This document shows positions 25,501 through 36,654 of a stretch of 64,000 bases of DNA, in pieces. The notes beneath the pieces were generated by a model. The model did no database searches. It saw only the letters and a list, made by a program, of their open reading frames with translations, and was not told where the DNA came from. The position numbers and the translations under genes are program-made. The DNA lies in NCBI GenBank assembly GCA_036971615.1, contig JAYKKR010000024.1:248001-312000 (forward strand), in the 5' to 3' direction. Source of the stretch: Amyloporia xantha (Eukaryota > Basidiomycota > Agaricomycetes > Polyporales > Adustoporiaceae). How positions within the stretch are numbered: position 1 is the first letter of the stretch; each line of letters opens with the position of its first letter.

Positions 25501-26495
25501 ACGTGATCTTCGTTATGCGCCCAAGCCTACATGCATGGACCCGGTCATGAGCTTGAGGTACAATTTTTGACCAAAGATGAGACGCATACCTCGATGAATG
25601 CGGGCACAGCTGGGATACATGTGCAGGCTGTCCGCCGAGTAGCATCGATGGTGTTTTCAGGAGTCGGCAAAGTCGGAGGGAGGCCTAGATGGGCACGAGG
25701 ATGGAAGATGGCCACGGGCTCAATGCCGAAGAGCGACTCATAGAGTTGCATCATGATCCCCGTCGTGTGGAATGGCGGAAGCATGGGCGCGCCCCAGCGC
25801 AGGCCGCGATCACGCGTGTCAATGGCACCCGGAGCTGTCGCCCACTGGTGTATTGTTGTCCTGGTTTGAGGGATCGGCTTAGGGAACCCGGTAGACCCAG
25901 AGGAGTGCAAATAGAGAACAATGTCGGCAGGGCCAGGGTCCTCCGCTGGTGAGGGGTAAGGAGACGGCGTCGAAATCGGGACGGGGACTGCAGAGGGAGG
26001 CACAAACTGCGGGAAGATGTCCCAGAGAACCGGGGAGTCATCCACTTGCAGAGCAAAGTCAGAGGGTAAGAAAGTGCGAACGGCATCAGTCAATGCGCTG
26101 AACGAATGTTGAGAGATAATTCGGTGGCAGTCGGTGCCCTGGAGCATATTGGCGATCGCAAGGGCAGAGTTGCGCGGGGACATGGGGAATGGGACTAGCC
26201 CAGCACGGACTATCCCAACGGTCAGTGCATGGTATAGTAAGGTATCGCAATTAACGACAACTGCGACAACTGCGCGGTCCGGACCACGACGCCCAGGACG
26301 AACAGCGTGGGCGACGCGATGGGTGGCCTCGGCAAACTGTTGCGCAGTGACTGAACCATAGTCGAAGGACGCGAGGTCAAGCGCGGGGAAGACCCACATT
26401 AAACGTGAAGGGTTGTGCTGTGCATGGAAGTCGAGGAAGCCAGGGAGAACGGGAACAGTGCCGTCCATCGGAGGAAAGATCGCTGTGACCGACAT
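22527..26495 (-). CDS. NRPS-like carboxylic acid reductase (A-T-R architecture)
   Basis: Thirteen exons: 26495-25590, 25526-25473, 25405-25160, 25104-24995, 24935-24898, 24850-24673, 24609-24448, 24379-24218, 24156-23637, 23577-23314, 23251-23093, 23036-22800 and 22736-22527. They give 1081 residues. The adenylation domain shows LYLHSSGSTGFPKPI (A3), MYGGTEFGAPI (A5), GYATSDLW (A7) and RADDVLVLSNGEK (A8). A carrier domain follows with Ser in GFNSLTATFLRNRI for phosphopantetheine. The reductase domain has the Rossmann motif VLITGTTGVLGAHIL and the YGTAK catalytic Tyr/Lys. Family knowledge: such enzymes activate an acid as an adenylate, load it as a thioester and reduce it with NADPH, usually to an aldehyde. 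Fungal members act on aryl acids or alpha-aminoadipate. No condensation domain is present. The substrate is not readable, but the nearby PAL makes an aryl acid plausible. Confidence 0.92.
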
Positions 26496-26985
26496 GGCTT
26501 AGGGAGTATCTGGGCCAGAGGGCGGTAAAACTAGCACGAAAAGGACTGCAGGCCATCGCATTATACGGGCAGACTTGATGAATTTGAATTTGAATGATGA
26601 TGGTGCAGACAGCAAGTATGTACTTATCCCGTTGTCGCCGAGAACCCAAGACAGATGAGTTAAAAAGGAACAGCAAGGTCGACACTGCTGAGGTATTGCG
26701 CACCGGTGATTTTGACGGTGCGTTACATGGTTGTTGCCGATTGTTCGTCACTGATGCGCGTACCTGCACAGTGCAGGTTGGATCAAGCTCGCAGAGAGTG
26801 GCTTGTATCGGGGGGAAATTTATCTCGAGATGACATATTTCGCCGCCAGACCCGCATCTCTACAACATCGGGCTTCCAAGTTTTCTATGTCTGAGAGGCT
26901 CAATGACCCGTCCCAGCGGTACGTTTATTCTAACTTGGGAGGCCACCAATAAAGGTCCAGTAAGCACCCTCTCCACTCAGTGGCC
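26496..26985. promoter_or_regulatory. Divergent intergenic region upstream of the A-T-R reductase
   Basis: It contains the reductase promoter and probably the promoter or first exon of the plus-strand gene that ends at 27783. No site could be identified with certainty. Confidence 0.4.
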
Positions 26986-27783
26986 CGCCTATGTCAGCTC
27001 CAAGCCTCCAAACGACCCGAGGAGACACAGTGCAGCGCCAACACTGGCAGCAACCATGGGCACGCATCTGTCATCTGCTCCATCCCCACATACTTCGCCA
27101 CGTACATCGCCAACGACGCGCTACCGCCAGTACCTCAGGGACGCCTTAGTCCTGAGACAATCGCTGACATCCTGCGTCCGGGGAACCCCAAGGCCGACAT
27201 ACACTGCACAGAGAAGCCCCATCCTCTCGAGTGGCCAACGCAACTATCCACTTCCCCTCCGCGCTCTCAAGTGGGTGCTGTACTCCCTCCTGCATCCAGG
27301 CCAGTACAGAGCTCCTCCTATGCTCCTCCATCTTTGCGGCCCAGCGACGCTCTCTGAGCGCTATGCGAAGCCGCGGCCGCGGCACAACGAACCTGAAGGC
27401 GTCCATACGCCCACCCCGGCACACCCCAACCATACGTATCATCTCCCGATGCGCGCAAACTCGCTCCAGCCCCTGGTCATGTTAAAGGCAAGAGCAAGGA
27501 GCTTGAGGAGCGTGATCAGGTACTGGCGCGGCGGCTGGAAGAAGAAGAAGATACGTGCCAGAGAGAAGCTGAGGAGAGGGACAGGCATGATGGAGAGCTC
27601 ACGAAGAAATTGGATTTGCCAATTTGGAGCTCGATCTTCCGTAAGAGGACGGACAGGAGAATAACGCTGATAAAGTGCCTCAGCTTCGATTGGACCTCGC
27701 TGATGGAGATGGGGCGTTACATAAAGACAAAGATCGATGGCGCACTTTCTCCGTCGCATACGCCAGGATCTTGGCGAGTGTGA
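26986..27783 (+). CDS. Charged, helical small protein of unknown function (5' structure unresolved)
   Basis: The C-terminal frame is clear from about 27400 to the stop at 27783. It starts PYAHPGTPQPYVSSPD, then becomes a highly charged helix (KSKELEERDQVLARRLEEEE, then CQREAEERDRHDGELTKKL). It ends with an ordered piece (KCLSFDWTSLMEMGRYIKT). I remember this type of Lys/Glu helix and SFDWTS-like tail from basidiomycete hypothetical proteins. Upstream, a second frame (about 26986-27357) looks coding: FATYIANDALPPVPQ and LSPETIADILRPGNP. The two do not join in frame directly. An intron beginning near 27271 and ending near 27398 could connect them, or the gene is frameshifted. Function unknown. 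Confidence 0.5.
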
Positions 27784-29367
27784 GATATCAGCATCCCGAC
27801 AGTGCCTCTATCATTGTAAGTCTGAACTGCTGCATCATCTCAATGGGAAGAGACAAACCTTGTTCGTGCGCGGGATACGCATGCTCCCAACTCGCGCGTG
27901 AGCACTAGGTTGAAGTTCTTGACCTGTTATCATTTCAAATAGCCTATGTTCGGTGTAAGCGTGTAATTACAGCTCCTCTATGCAACAGGCTCCACATTGG
28001 ATGTCAACAAATTGCATCAATAAACATGCATTCGAGCGGTGCTTCTGTCATGTGAAGCGCTGAAACAATCATAGCTATAGCACCCGAGGTCCCTCTTTGC
28101 TCCTGCAGGCCCCAGGGGCTAAGCAACGTTAGTCTCCTTCGGGATCACCTGGTTCCTCGACAAAATCAACATAGAAGTAGTACCTAGGTATTGACAGTAT
28201 GAGTAGGAAGAAGTAAACTCACGAGTTGAGCCAATAATATTGACTCAGTCGGGATGCTGGCTGTCGGGATGCGTCTGGCGATACCAAAAACGGCAACTGA
28301 GCGCCGGTGAGCGCTCCTCCAAATAGAATTTCTTGAACGTCGTTTGTTCGTCGTTCCCACTTGCTGAGCTCGAGATTGGGTGACCTCAAGCGTCCCTACC
28401 CACCCAGCCAAATACCGCATTTCCGATGTTCATTTGAGCTTATGTCTTAGTGCCAGGAACGTTAATGAATACCTGGACCTGACACGCAATCTCAGTGATG
28501 TGCGTATTTGCCACGTCTGTTGCGGCTACAGCTTCCATGGTAGTACTAGACTGCTCCTGCCGGTGGTGTACACCTGACATGAATCTAGTTTGAACAAATC
28601 CATCAAGACCCTGAATAACACATCCTGTCCCGATGACACTTACGGCATCCTGGAAGCCGGGATCGTTCAAGTTATGCATACTAATCCAGACATCGCCGAA
28701 AACATCTCTCTCTGGACATCCTCGCAGCTGATTATATGTTCCGTACAAGTCGCATTATCAGTTGGTCTGATCTTCAGGTATATCAGAAACCTATCATTTC
28801 TGATACCTGGGTCTGGTCCCTCTTCGTGACCTAAATTCAGGACCCACTGCGGTTCACCTTCCTACGTTTGGCAGAACACTATCACACTTCAGGTCTGAGT
28901 GTCCGTTATTTGCAATGTTTATGAATTTACTCAGCACAGTTCTATAGGGCGATAGCCAAGTTATGATGAAACGACTGGTATCATTGTGGATGTGGTACGA
29001 GCACTTCCACTGTAACTGTCAACATATCACAGGTATTTTTTATCCTTGGTCACTTTCGCTCACGGGCCGGAACTCCTTATGTATTTCCTCATCAGCCGCA
29101 CAACTCCCATATCTTCTGTATGCCGTAGTCCAAGTCAATGCATGATTAAATTAAGATTCGAACGTCGACTTCCGTGCGAAGACCAAAAGTCGTGTTGCAA
29201 AGGGAGCAAAACATCAATTAGATCAAACTCAAATTTATGGCGGCATTATATCGTGTTTTCTGGTCTCTAACCTACTGCTATACTTTGTGGACAACGCTCA
29301 GTGACTCTCGACGTCGAACTCCTCAGATTTTCAAAACTTTGCTGTTATCCCAACCGCTACACTCAAT
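27784..29367. other. Long intergenic region upstream of PAL
   Basis: About 1.6 kb. A 102-codon minus-strand frame (28440-28748) is open but shows no recognisable domain or splice context. I find no RNA gene or repeat. The last few hundred bases must hold the PAL promoter. Confidence 0.45.
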
Positions 29368-32089
29368 ATGTCGTTGACCCCTCATCTCGACCTTGTCCGC
29401 AGTCACTGTGCTGAGCTGTTTGCATTTCAAGCCGGCACTGCCGGTCCTGTCATTGATGGAGAGAACCTCACGCTCGCAGGAGTTATCGCAGTATCATGGC
29501 GAGTCTAGTTTTCTCTCTCACTACAATTGAGCCGCCTTCCGGCTCTTCTGTTCTTTGAATAGTTTGTCTAATGCTTATGATGTCAACAGTTACGGTGCTG
29601 TACCGACGCTGGCAACTTCGGATCACATCAAGCAGCGTATTGAAGCTTCGGTGCAGCTTGTGCATTCTTTCGTTTCTGAAGCGAACAATGCCAAGGATAG
29701 CATGTATGGAACGACCACAGGTTTCGGAGGGAGTGGTAAGCATATCCTCATTCACCGTTTGAGTCAGTGTGAAGCGCAAGCGGGACTGATGCAATGTCTA
29801 TACTTCGTCTGGAATTAAATTTACGAACCATCTGCAGCGTCAGTCTCTACCATTATGATTCTAACGATGATATAAGGCTAAAAGTGTATGACTTACATAG
29901 GAATACTCGAATTCGGTCTGCAGAGTCAATCCCGAAACTACAGCAAGTCCTCATTCAAGGCCTTCAAGCTGGTATGATACCGCTCTTGACATCTCCAGAC
30001 GATCGAGCAGTACAAGGACACCAAGGCCAATATCTGAATGTTGGACCACTGAGTGCTGAGAGCCTGCTCATGCCTGAAGCTTGGGTCAAAGGTACGAAGC
30101 AATCGGTGTTGATTCAGGTTCACCTATAATGACGCACATCATGACTAGGAGCGATTGCCGTCAGGATCAATTCGCTCATCCGGGGGCACTCGGGGTGTAG
30201 ATTCTTGATTCTTGAGGCACTGCAACGACTGCTTGTTGAGAATATAACACCCACTCCTCCGCTGAGGTCGGTGAACTGTCTTCGTTGTTTGATTTGTCTG
30301 CTCACCGGACCTTGCATTCAAAGACAAAGCATATCTGCGAGCGGCGATTTAGGGCCACTGGCATACATTGCTGGTGCTCTTACGGGAGATGCTAAATGCC
30401 TTGTTTGGCACGGTGAAACGTAAGTCGCTGAGTCCAGTCGGCATTGGTTGAATTCTGAATGCAACACTAGAAACAATCGTCGTCTTTCACCGTCATCATT
30501 CGTCCTTCACGAGCGTTCCTTACCAGCGATCGACTTTCTTCCAAAGGAAGGCCTTGCCATTGTCAACGGAACAGCCCCTTCATGTTCTGTCTCCGCCTTA
30601 GCATTACATGACGCCCATCTTCTTGTCCTGTTATCGCAAGCGACGACGGCGATGTGTGTCGAAGCTCTTTTGGGAACTGCGGAGAGCTTCGATCCATTCC
30701 TACATGAAGTCGCCAGGCCGCACCCAGGCCAAATAGAGGTAGCAGCCAATATCCGCCATGCCATAGCACAAAGCAAACTAGCTCTGGAACACGATGAAGA
30801 TGACCCGAGCGAACGCCTTAGGCAGGACCGCTACAGCCTACGGACTGCTCCACAATGGGTCGGACCGCATGTGGAGGAATTACTCAGTGCTCATCGCACA
30901 ATCGCTACGGAGATAAATTCCACAACTGATAATCCCATCATCGATGCGGGTCGAGGGCACAAGGGGAATATGAGTGGAGGGAATTTCCAAGGCACTTCAT
31001 TGACGGTGGCTATGGAGAAGGTTCGGATCGCTTTGCAGCACATTGGTATGCTTCGTTTCGTGTCTCTTCAGGACGTGACAACTGATCAACCTATCGGCTT
31101 GTCTTGTGTAATTATCAGGGAGGATCGCATATGCTCAAATGGTCGAGCTTGGCTCCCCAAGCATGAATCGAGGACTCGCACCAGATCTGGCGGCAAGTGA
31201 GCCGAGCCTTGATTATGGACAGAAGGCTTTAGATATCGCCTGTGCCGCATATCTAGCAGGTATGAATAGATGACTCGTTACAGATACCTCGTTTAATATT
31301 GCTGATCATGATTCTAGAGCTATCTTTCATTTCAAATACTGTCTCCAATCACGTCCAGCCTGCAGAAATGCATAATCAATCCGTGAACTCTCTCGCTCTA
31401 ATCTCTGCTCGGTATACTTTGACAGCAGTCCAGCTAACACAAATGGTCCGTCTCCTACTTGTCTATCACACTACTTTTTTCCCGTGTCGCTCATCTAAGA
31501 ACAGATCGTATCAAACCTTCTCCTTTCCCTTTGTCAAGCTCTTGACCTCCGCGCAATGTATTCCGGCTTCTTCTCCACAATGGAGAGGCAAGTGGTCGAT
31601 GTTCTCTCAACCACGATTCAGCCTCCTCTTCCAACAAGCGAATTGCAAGAGATCGGATATTTCATAACCCGACAAGCCAAAGTCAGCTTTCGCGAAACTT
31701 CGACATTGGATACGGATGAAAGATTCCATGCCATGTGCCGCCCCCTTATCGCCGACGTCTTATCATTTCTGGAGACTAAGGCAGTCAGCCGGGAGCATGT
31801 ATTCAGCGGACAGAAATTTCTTATCGGCTTCGCCTCCTCGCTGTCAGCACTTTGGCGCTCCAACCGTGCCGCTTATTTCAAGAACGGGACAGCTGAAGAG
31901 TTCCTCGGGCAAGGGACAAAGATGCTTTATCGGTGGGTAAGAAACGATTTGGGCATACGTATGCGCCGAGGAATCAACTTCGATGAGGAGAAGACAGATG
32001 CTGCGGTTAGTCAAATCTATGCTGGTTTAGTGAGAGGTGATGTGAACTCGGTTTTAATGGCTATGTTCGAAAGAGAGGACGAGGTTTAG
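29368..32089 (+). CDS. Phenylalanine (aromatic amino acid) ammonia-lyase
   Basis: Nine exons: 29368-29498, 29590-29735, 29885-30091, 30149-30266, 30324-30419, 30471-31045, 31119-31259, 31318-31445 and 31505-32089. They give 708 residues, normal for fungal PAL. The catalytic Tyr loop reads [13 protein letters not shown]. The Ala-Ser-Gly that cyclises to the MIO cofactor is at about residues 206-208 in [16 protein letters not shown]. Further family segments are [30 protein letters not shown] and [19 protein letters not shown]. Family knowledge: MIO ammonia-lyases release ammonia from phenylalanine to give trans-cinnamate; some also accept tyrosine. The segment after GGS ([12 protein letters not shown]) differs from the usual ADTRT and depends on my exon 3 start. 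Intron 1 uses a GC donor (TG|GCGAGT) to keep frame. The gene is followed in tandem by the DMATS gene. Confidence 0.93.
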
Positions 32090-32774
32090 ACAGACATTAA
32101 TAACTGAAAATGGTAGATTTGTTGCCCTCTAAATGACTCGATCATGAGCTCAGCATTAGAGTGATTACAGTTTGGCTCGGCCAGTATCGAAGACTGACCT
32201 ACACCCGGCGTAGCGTTTGGTTCAGCGTCGGCGTTCGATCGGAAGTAGCTGCAGCATGACAGACCTTCGCTGCCAAATCTCCGAGTCAGGGGTGTACTGA
32301 GGTGAGAGAGCTGCATCCCAATAACAGTATCTCCGAGTGGTTCTGATCAAAACGTCTTACGTATGTGTAGAAATACTATGCAAGCCCCACAATGCAAGTT
32401 CAGTGCGTCGTCGAAACAGGTACGATCAGGTAGATGTATGCATTATGCTTTCATCAACTACTGATGAAACTTAATGTCGTGATATAATGTTGTGCGGCTC
32501 TGTGGAACTTCTGCACAGAAATCTTGATTCCTATCGTCGACAAAAATGTGGTGTTAGTGAGTACCCCTTTCCAGCACCTGTCATGTTAAATCTCTATTTC
32601 ATGTATCACGACACTCCGATAGAAGCAACCTTGCGCCAGCCCTCACAAATAATGCTTCATCTATATAAAGGGCATCATCGAGTCAATGTTAGTCAATAGC
32701 TCGGAATTTACGCTGAGATATTCAGACACCCCATTGAAGGCACACAGTACGAGTTCCTACCACGTAGATTCAAG
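32090..32774. other. Intergenic region between PAL and DMATS genes
   Basis: About 685 bp containing the PAL 3' UTR and the DMATS promoter. A TATATAAAG run at about 32660 lies 110 bp upstream of the DMATS ATG and may be a TATA element. No gene is seen. Confidence 0.5.
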
Positions 32775-34323
32775 ATGACCAGAACATCTCTAGGTAATGT
32801 GCCTATGGTAATGTGTTACTATTTACGCTCTAGTTATGTGTTGTCTTACATTAGGGTCATGTAGATTCTAGCTGGGATGCCGAACAAGTACACCTTCTGG
32901 TGGCACACGATTGGTCAAGTCCTGCTCCGCATGCTAGACAACGCGTCTTATCCTCCTTATCTGCAACGTTCCCTCCTCGTTTTCTTCTATCTGTTAGTTC
33001 TGCCCGAGTTCGGTGAAGACCCTCTCTCTCTTTCGGACGAGCTCATCCCGACATTCGTAAGACCGTATTCAGAAGATCTCAAGAAGCATAGGCCAAGACG
33101 ACTATCTCTTTTGGGGCCATTGCCATCCCCACCACTTCATACCCACGTCACAGACAACGTCGCATACCTTTATAAGCCTGATTCAACGCGATTCGTGTCG
33201 TACATGACGGACGATCATTCGCCAGTCGAATTTTCATGCGTCTTCAGCGCCGATGGAAAAGCCACTGTACGTTTCTCAATCGATCCTATACGCAGACAAG
33301 ATGGTACGGGTCAACATGCCACTATATTCTTCGAGGAATTTGCAGCTTCTATGAAGATACCCACAGAGGCATTAACATGGTGTAAAATATGCGCGAACGT
33401 TTTGACAGTCGCTACAACGGAGATGCAGAGTTTCGGAAGCTCACCTAGGTATCCATCTCAGTATTTTGCGGGTAAGTCACAATGAATGTTGTTGACCCCG
33501 CTATTCACTTTGCTGTACGTCTCTAGGATTTGACTTGTCAAACGACGGTATTTCCTTGAAGGCCTATTTCCTGCCGGAGACAGTTGCAGCATCTACGGGT
33601 CAATCCAAGTTTGATCTTTTATCTATAGTCGTTGAGATGCTCTCCGGGTCTGCCCCTACACTCGCGTCGACATGGCGCACCGTAGCAGCCTTCTTCCAAT
33701 CCCTTCCGCAATCTTTGACACCTTCACTGGAGATTGTCGCTGTTGACTGCCTCCCATCACACCTCAACCGGTTGAAGGTGTACGTACGAACACCTATTGC
33801 TTCGCTGTCCACCATCAGACGATTCATGACCCTTGACTCCACTTCCCAAACATCAACTGTCGAAACAGCTCTCGAGCAGATATCCCTGTTCTGGGGACTT
33901 CTTTTTCCAGGTCTAGCGGATCACAAGGAACCCTCAGTGGGCCATGAACGACCGCGACACTTAACAGATGGTTTATTATTCTATTATGAACTGCGCGATG
34001 GGTATCCAGAGCCATTTCCCAAGGTTTATCTTCCCGTTAGGCATCTTTGCTCTAACGATGAAGATATTGTGAAAGCCATGGAAGATTTATACGAGCAACT
34101 TGGCAACCATAGTGCCATGCGGACGTATGGTACATTCGTGCGCAACTCATTGTACGTCTTTTCCTATACATGCTATCTCTGCTGACTTTTGGATTCTTAT
34201 CGCAGTCCGCACCGCCCACTCTCTGCGCGAACAGGTATACACACCTACATCTCGTTCGCTGTCAAGCCGGATAAAGTAGAAGTCACCGCATATTTCAATC
34301 CGGAGTGTTTCCAACGCAATTGA
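32775..34323 (+). CDS. DMATS-type aromatic prenyltransferase
   Basis: Four exons (32775-32793, 32872-33471, 33527-34151, 34206-34323) give 453 residues, the typical DMATS length. A 19-base first exon supplies MTRTSLA, which joins in phase to GMPNKYTFWWHTIGQVLLRM, a normal DMATS N-terminus. Other family segments are SPVEFSCVFS, KAYFLPETVA, LRDGYPEPFPKVYLPVRH and HTYISFAVKPDKVEVTAYF. The repeated Arg/Lys/Tyr pattern at strand ends suits the alpha-beta barrel that binds the prenyl diphosphate. Family knowledge: these soluble, metal-independent enzymes transfer a C5 or longer prenyl group to indoles, tyrosine or other aromatics. The acceptor cannot be predicted. It lies 685 bp downstream of PAL on the same strand. 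Its stop is 52 bp from the stop of a converging gene. Confidence 0.9.
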
Positions 34324-34374
34324 CCGCTGCATTGTTAGGCGTGAATACGGATACGATGCAGACTAGCTAATAGC

Positions 34375-35250
34375 CTATGTAGTCTTACGCGACGTTCTTC
34401 CGATAGGTCCGTTGGTCGAAAACCACATTTTGAACGAATCACATTTGTAAAAGTAGTCAGGAGAGTTGTGTGCGACTCCCGCGTGTGCAGTAGAAATTGT
34501 CAATTGGGTCGCTGTTGGCGCATACGACACATAGGCATATTTACAATAAAAACCGTTACTGCTGGGAACAATCAGTCCTACCTGCCACTCCTCGCCTCCC
34601 TCTCCGTATACACGCGCCGTATCCCATCCGCCAGCGCCCACACACTCCGCTGCACACGCATCCCCGGCGCACGGTGCATCTGGCTTAGATACAGCATCCA
34701 GTCTCCATGGACCTTCTCCGTACTCGCCATCATCGCCTGCGTGCCCGCCGAAGCCCGCGCGTACTCCGACGGCAGGGGTGAACGCTTGGTATCAGAGGAA
34801 GATAGAGAGGGAGGTGAACAGGTCAGTTCAGCGAGGTGAGGGGAGAGCATGTGGTAGAACCGGGGGAACCTGCGCTAGTGATTCGTAAGACATCGCGAAG
34901 GGAGGAAGGCGGACGAAACCCTACATGCCAGGTCTTCCAAGTGTCCATGCAAGCCACTCTTTGTGAGTTTTGTCGCAATGAAATGCGTTCATGCCTGCGC
35001 CACACTCTGTGATCCAGAATGGCCGAAGGTCGACACAAGCATTACACGCTCCAAAGCCTTTATAGTTGATATGAGGAAACGGCCCGGCGTCGAGGCCAGC
35101 CTGAAGGAGGCCCAGTACGTGGTCAATTGAACAGAGCGCGGTGAGAAATTCGGGAGAGTAGTCGGAGGCGTTAATGGAATGAGGGCGCGAGTAGGTCCGA
35201 CGGCTGTAGCGTACGGATACAATCCCTCAGTACGGCGCGCTCGAGCAACG
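34375..35250 (-). CDS. Cys-rich protein of unknown function, possibly secreted (5' end unresolved)
   Basis: At least three exons can be joined. The first begins near 35200 and reads RPHSINASDYSPEFLTAL, HVLGLLQAGLDAGPFPHINY, KGFGACNACVDLRPFWITEC, then GMNAFHCDKTHKEWLAWTLG. It splices near 34925 to FPRFYHMLSPHLAEL. A further short intron leads to the frame ending DYFYKCDSFKMWFSTNGP, stop at 34375. In the last part two frames are open because of high GC. I prefer the one rich in Cys (APCAGDACAAEC, FYCKYAYVSYAP), because Cys also recurs in the first exon. Many Cys residues suggest a disulphide-bonded extracytoplasmic protein, but no signal peptide was located. I do not recognise the family. The 5' exons overlap the duplication at 35204-35391. 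Confidence 0.5.
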
Positions 35251-35391
35251 AGTGCAAGACTATATTAAACGGCATACCTGTAGCGTACGGATACAATCCT
35301 ATGGAATGTAAGTAAGCTACAGTAGACAAAGAATATAAAGACGTATGAGTACTCACCCTCAGTACGGCGCGCTCGAGCAACGAGTGCAAGA
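35204..35391 (-). repeat. Duplicated exon pair, once with and once without its intron
   Basis: On the minus strand, a 35-base piece A (35391-35357) is followed by a 58-base intron-like sequence (35356-35299, GTGAGT...CATAG) and a 21-base piece B (35298-35278). After an 18-base linker (35277-35260, GTATG...ATAG) pieces A and B occur again fused with no intron (A 35259-35225, B 35224-35204). The fused copy is identical to the spliced product of the first. A+B reads LHSLLERAVLRDCIRTLQ in one open frame, with the intron in phase 0 after Arg. The 10-base ends CACCCTCAGT and ACTGAGGGTG around the first A piece also form a short inverted repeat. Confidence 0.9.
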
Positions 35392-35393
35392 CT

Positions 35394-36425
35394 GAGGGTG
35401 GTTTCGGTACTACAGCAGACTATATACGAGTAGCGACGGTAACCAACAAGGGACAGGTACCAAGGTACAGGAACGTAGAGTAAGTAAATCAAATAGATAC
35501 GGCGGGTGTACAGTAAAAGAGCGGCGGTGCGCGCGGTGCGCGGGTCGGCGATATGTACGGGTATCGGATAGTACGGGCCCGACTACTCACAAGCACGGAT
35601 TGTTGCTCCAACAGGCGTTGAGCATGTGGCGCACGATCGTCGCGCAATCGGTATGAAGAGCAACGATCTGTGAAGACAAAACAGAGGGAAGTTCACCAAC
35701 TAATTTTATGCTAGAGAGGTAGCGATGCAACTGTGCCACCTTCTGACTCTCACTGAATGTTAAGAACGATCGGGCAAGTGTCGAAATTCCCGAACATATT
35801 GCTATCTGCACGCCGGGCGATGATCACATCAAGACAAATAACGGGAGGCATTCACTGCGTTTTTGCCAAATTAGTTTCCTGGGCACTAGGTAGGACACTG
35901 GCCAATATCGTGGAGGTCGTGGCCGTCGCCGCTACATCGGACAGTGCCATGCGGCTAGAGATCAGATGCGGTACCTAGTTGCTAGATAGTGTCTCGGGCA
36001 CGATCCGTCACAGCAGCCCTACCGCGACATGCACTATGCCACACAGCGACTGTCGTGTTGCTTCTACTAGAAGAAGTAGTAGTACCTCCGCGATATTTAC
36101 TCCTTAGCCACTATTTTGTCACTACAGAGCGAGTTGTTGGGATATTGGTTCCTTCCGTAATCACTAATTTGTAATGACTAGAATCAAATGCATTCAACGG
36201 TGGCCCGTGCTACTGGTAGTAGTACTATACATTGATGGCCTATAAACGTTGCGCCTACATGCCTGCCTGTATGCCTGAACTTGAAGGTCCATGGGGCAAT
36301 CTCCACCCATTGCTGCATCGAGCTTCACCTTAGCTACGGCCGTCAGCGAGCGAGATCACAGTTGACAGCATCGAGCACCTACCGGATGGCCTCGTGGCAG
36401 TGTCAATGCCATGCTGTCAGCAGCC
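35394..36425. other. Intergenic region
   Basis: About 1 kb with no gene I can support. The part near 35520-35560 is GC-rich with a GCGCGCGGTGCGCG-like run. The rest is ordinary. Confidence 0.4.
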
Positions 36426-36654
36426 TCATGTGTCTCCGAGAGCCGTCGTAGGGTCGTCGCGCAAGGCAGCAGCCTTCCGAGTGAGGTGTTCGAGGAACAA
36501 GTCCACGTCGTGGGTCTCGGGAATGTCCTTGCATCGACATGCGGCGGTTCAGCGCCTCCGATCACACTTAAAGAGGAATATTTCGGCGTACCTGCACCAG
36601 CTCCTGGTCTTTGGTGCCAATGATCGCATAGAGCTTGCTGACGGCGCTCTTCAT
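36426..36654 (-). CDS. Short two-exon gene or gene fragment, unknown function
   Basis: Exon 1 (36654-36592) reads MKSAVSKLYAIIGTKDQELV and ends at Gln before a GTACGC donor. Exon 2 (36527-36426) continues in phase from an acceptor after 36528 with DIPETHDVDLFLEHLTRKAA and ends ALGDT. Together they give 54 residues with a composition typical of an ordered helical protein, so this looks coding. It may be the remaining 3' part of a longer gene, since a real start upstream cannot be excluded. I do not recognise the family. Confidence 0.4.

Noticed and set aside
28440..28748. 102-codon minus-strand frame upstream of PAL
   Set aside because: Open but without recognisable motifs, neighbours in phase or promoter signs. 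Such frames are expected by chance in 1.6 kb.
34578..34850. Alternative frame of the Cys-rich gene (KVHGDWMLYLSQMHRAP)
   Set aside because: It is open and looks protein-like, but the competing frame continues the Cys-rich pattern and reaches a sensible end. I keep some doubt here.
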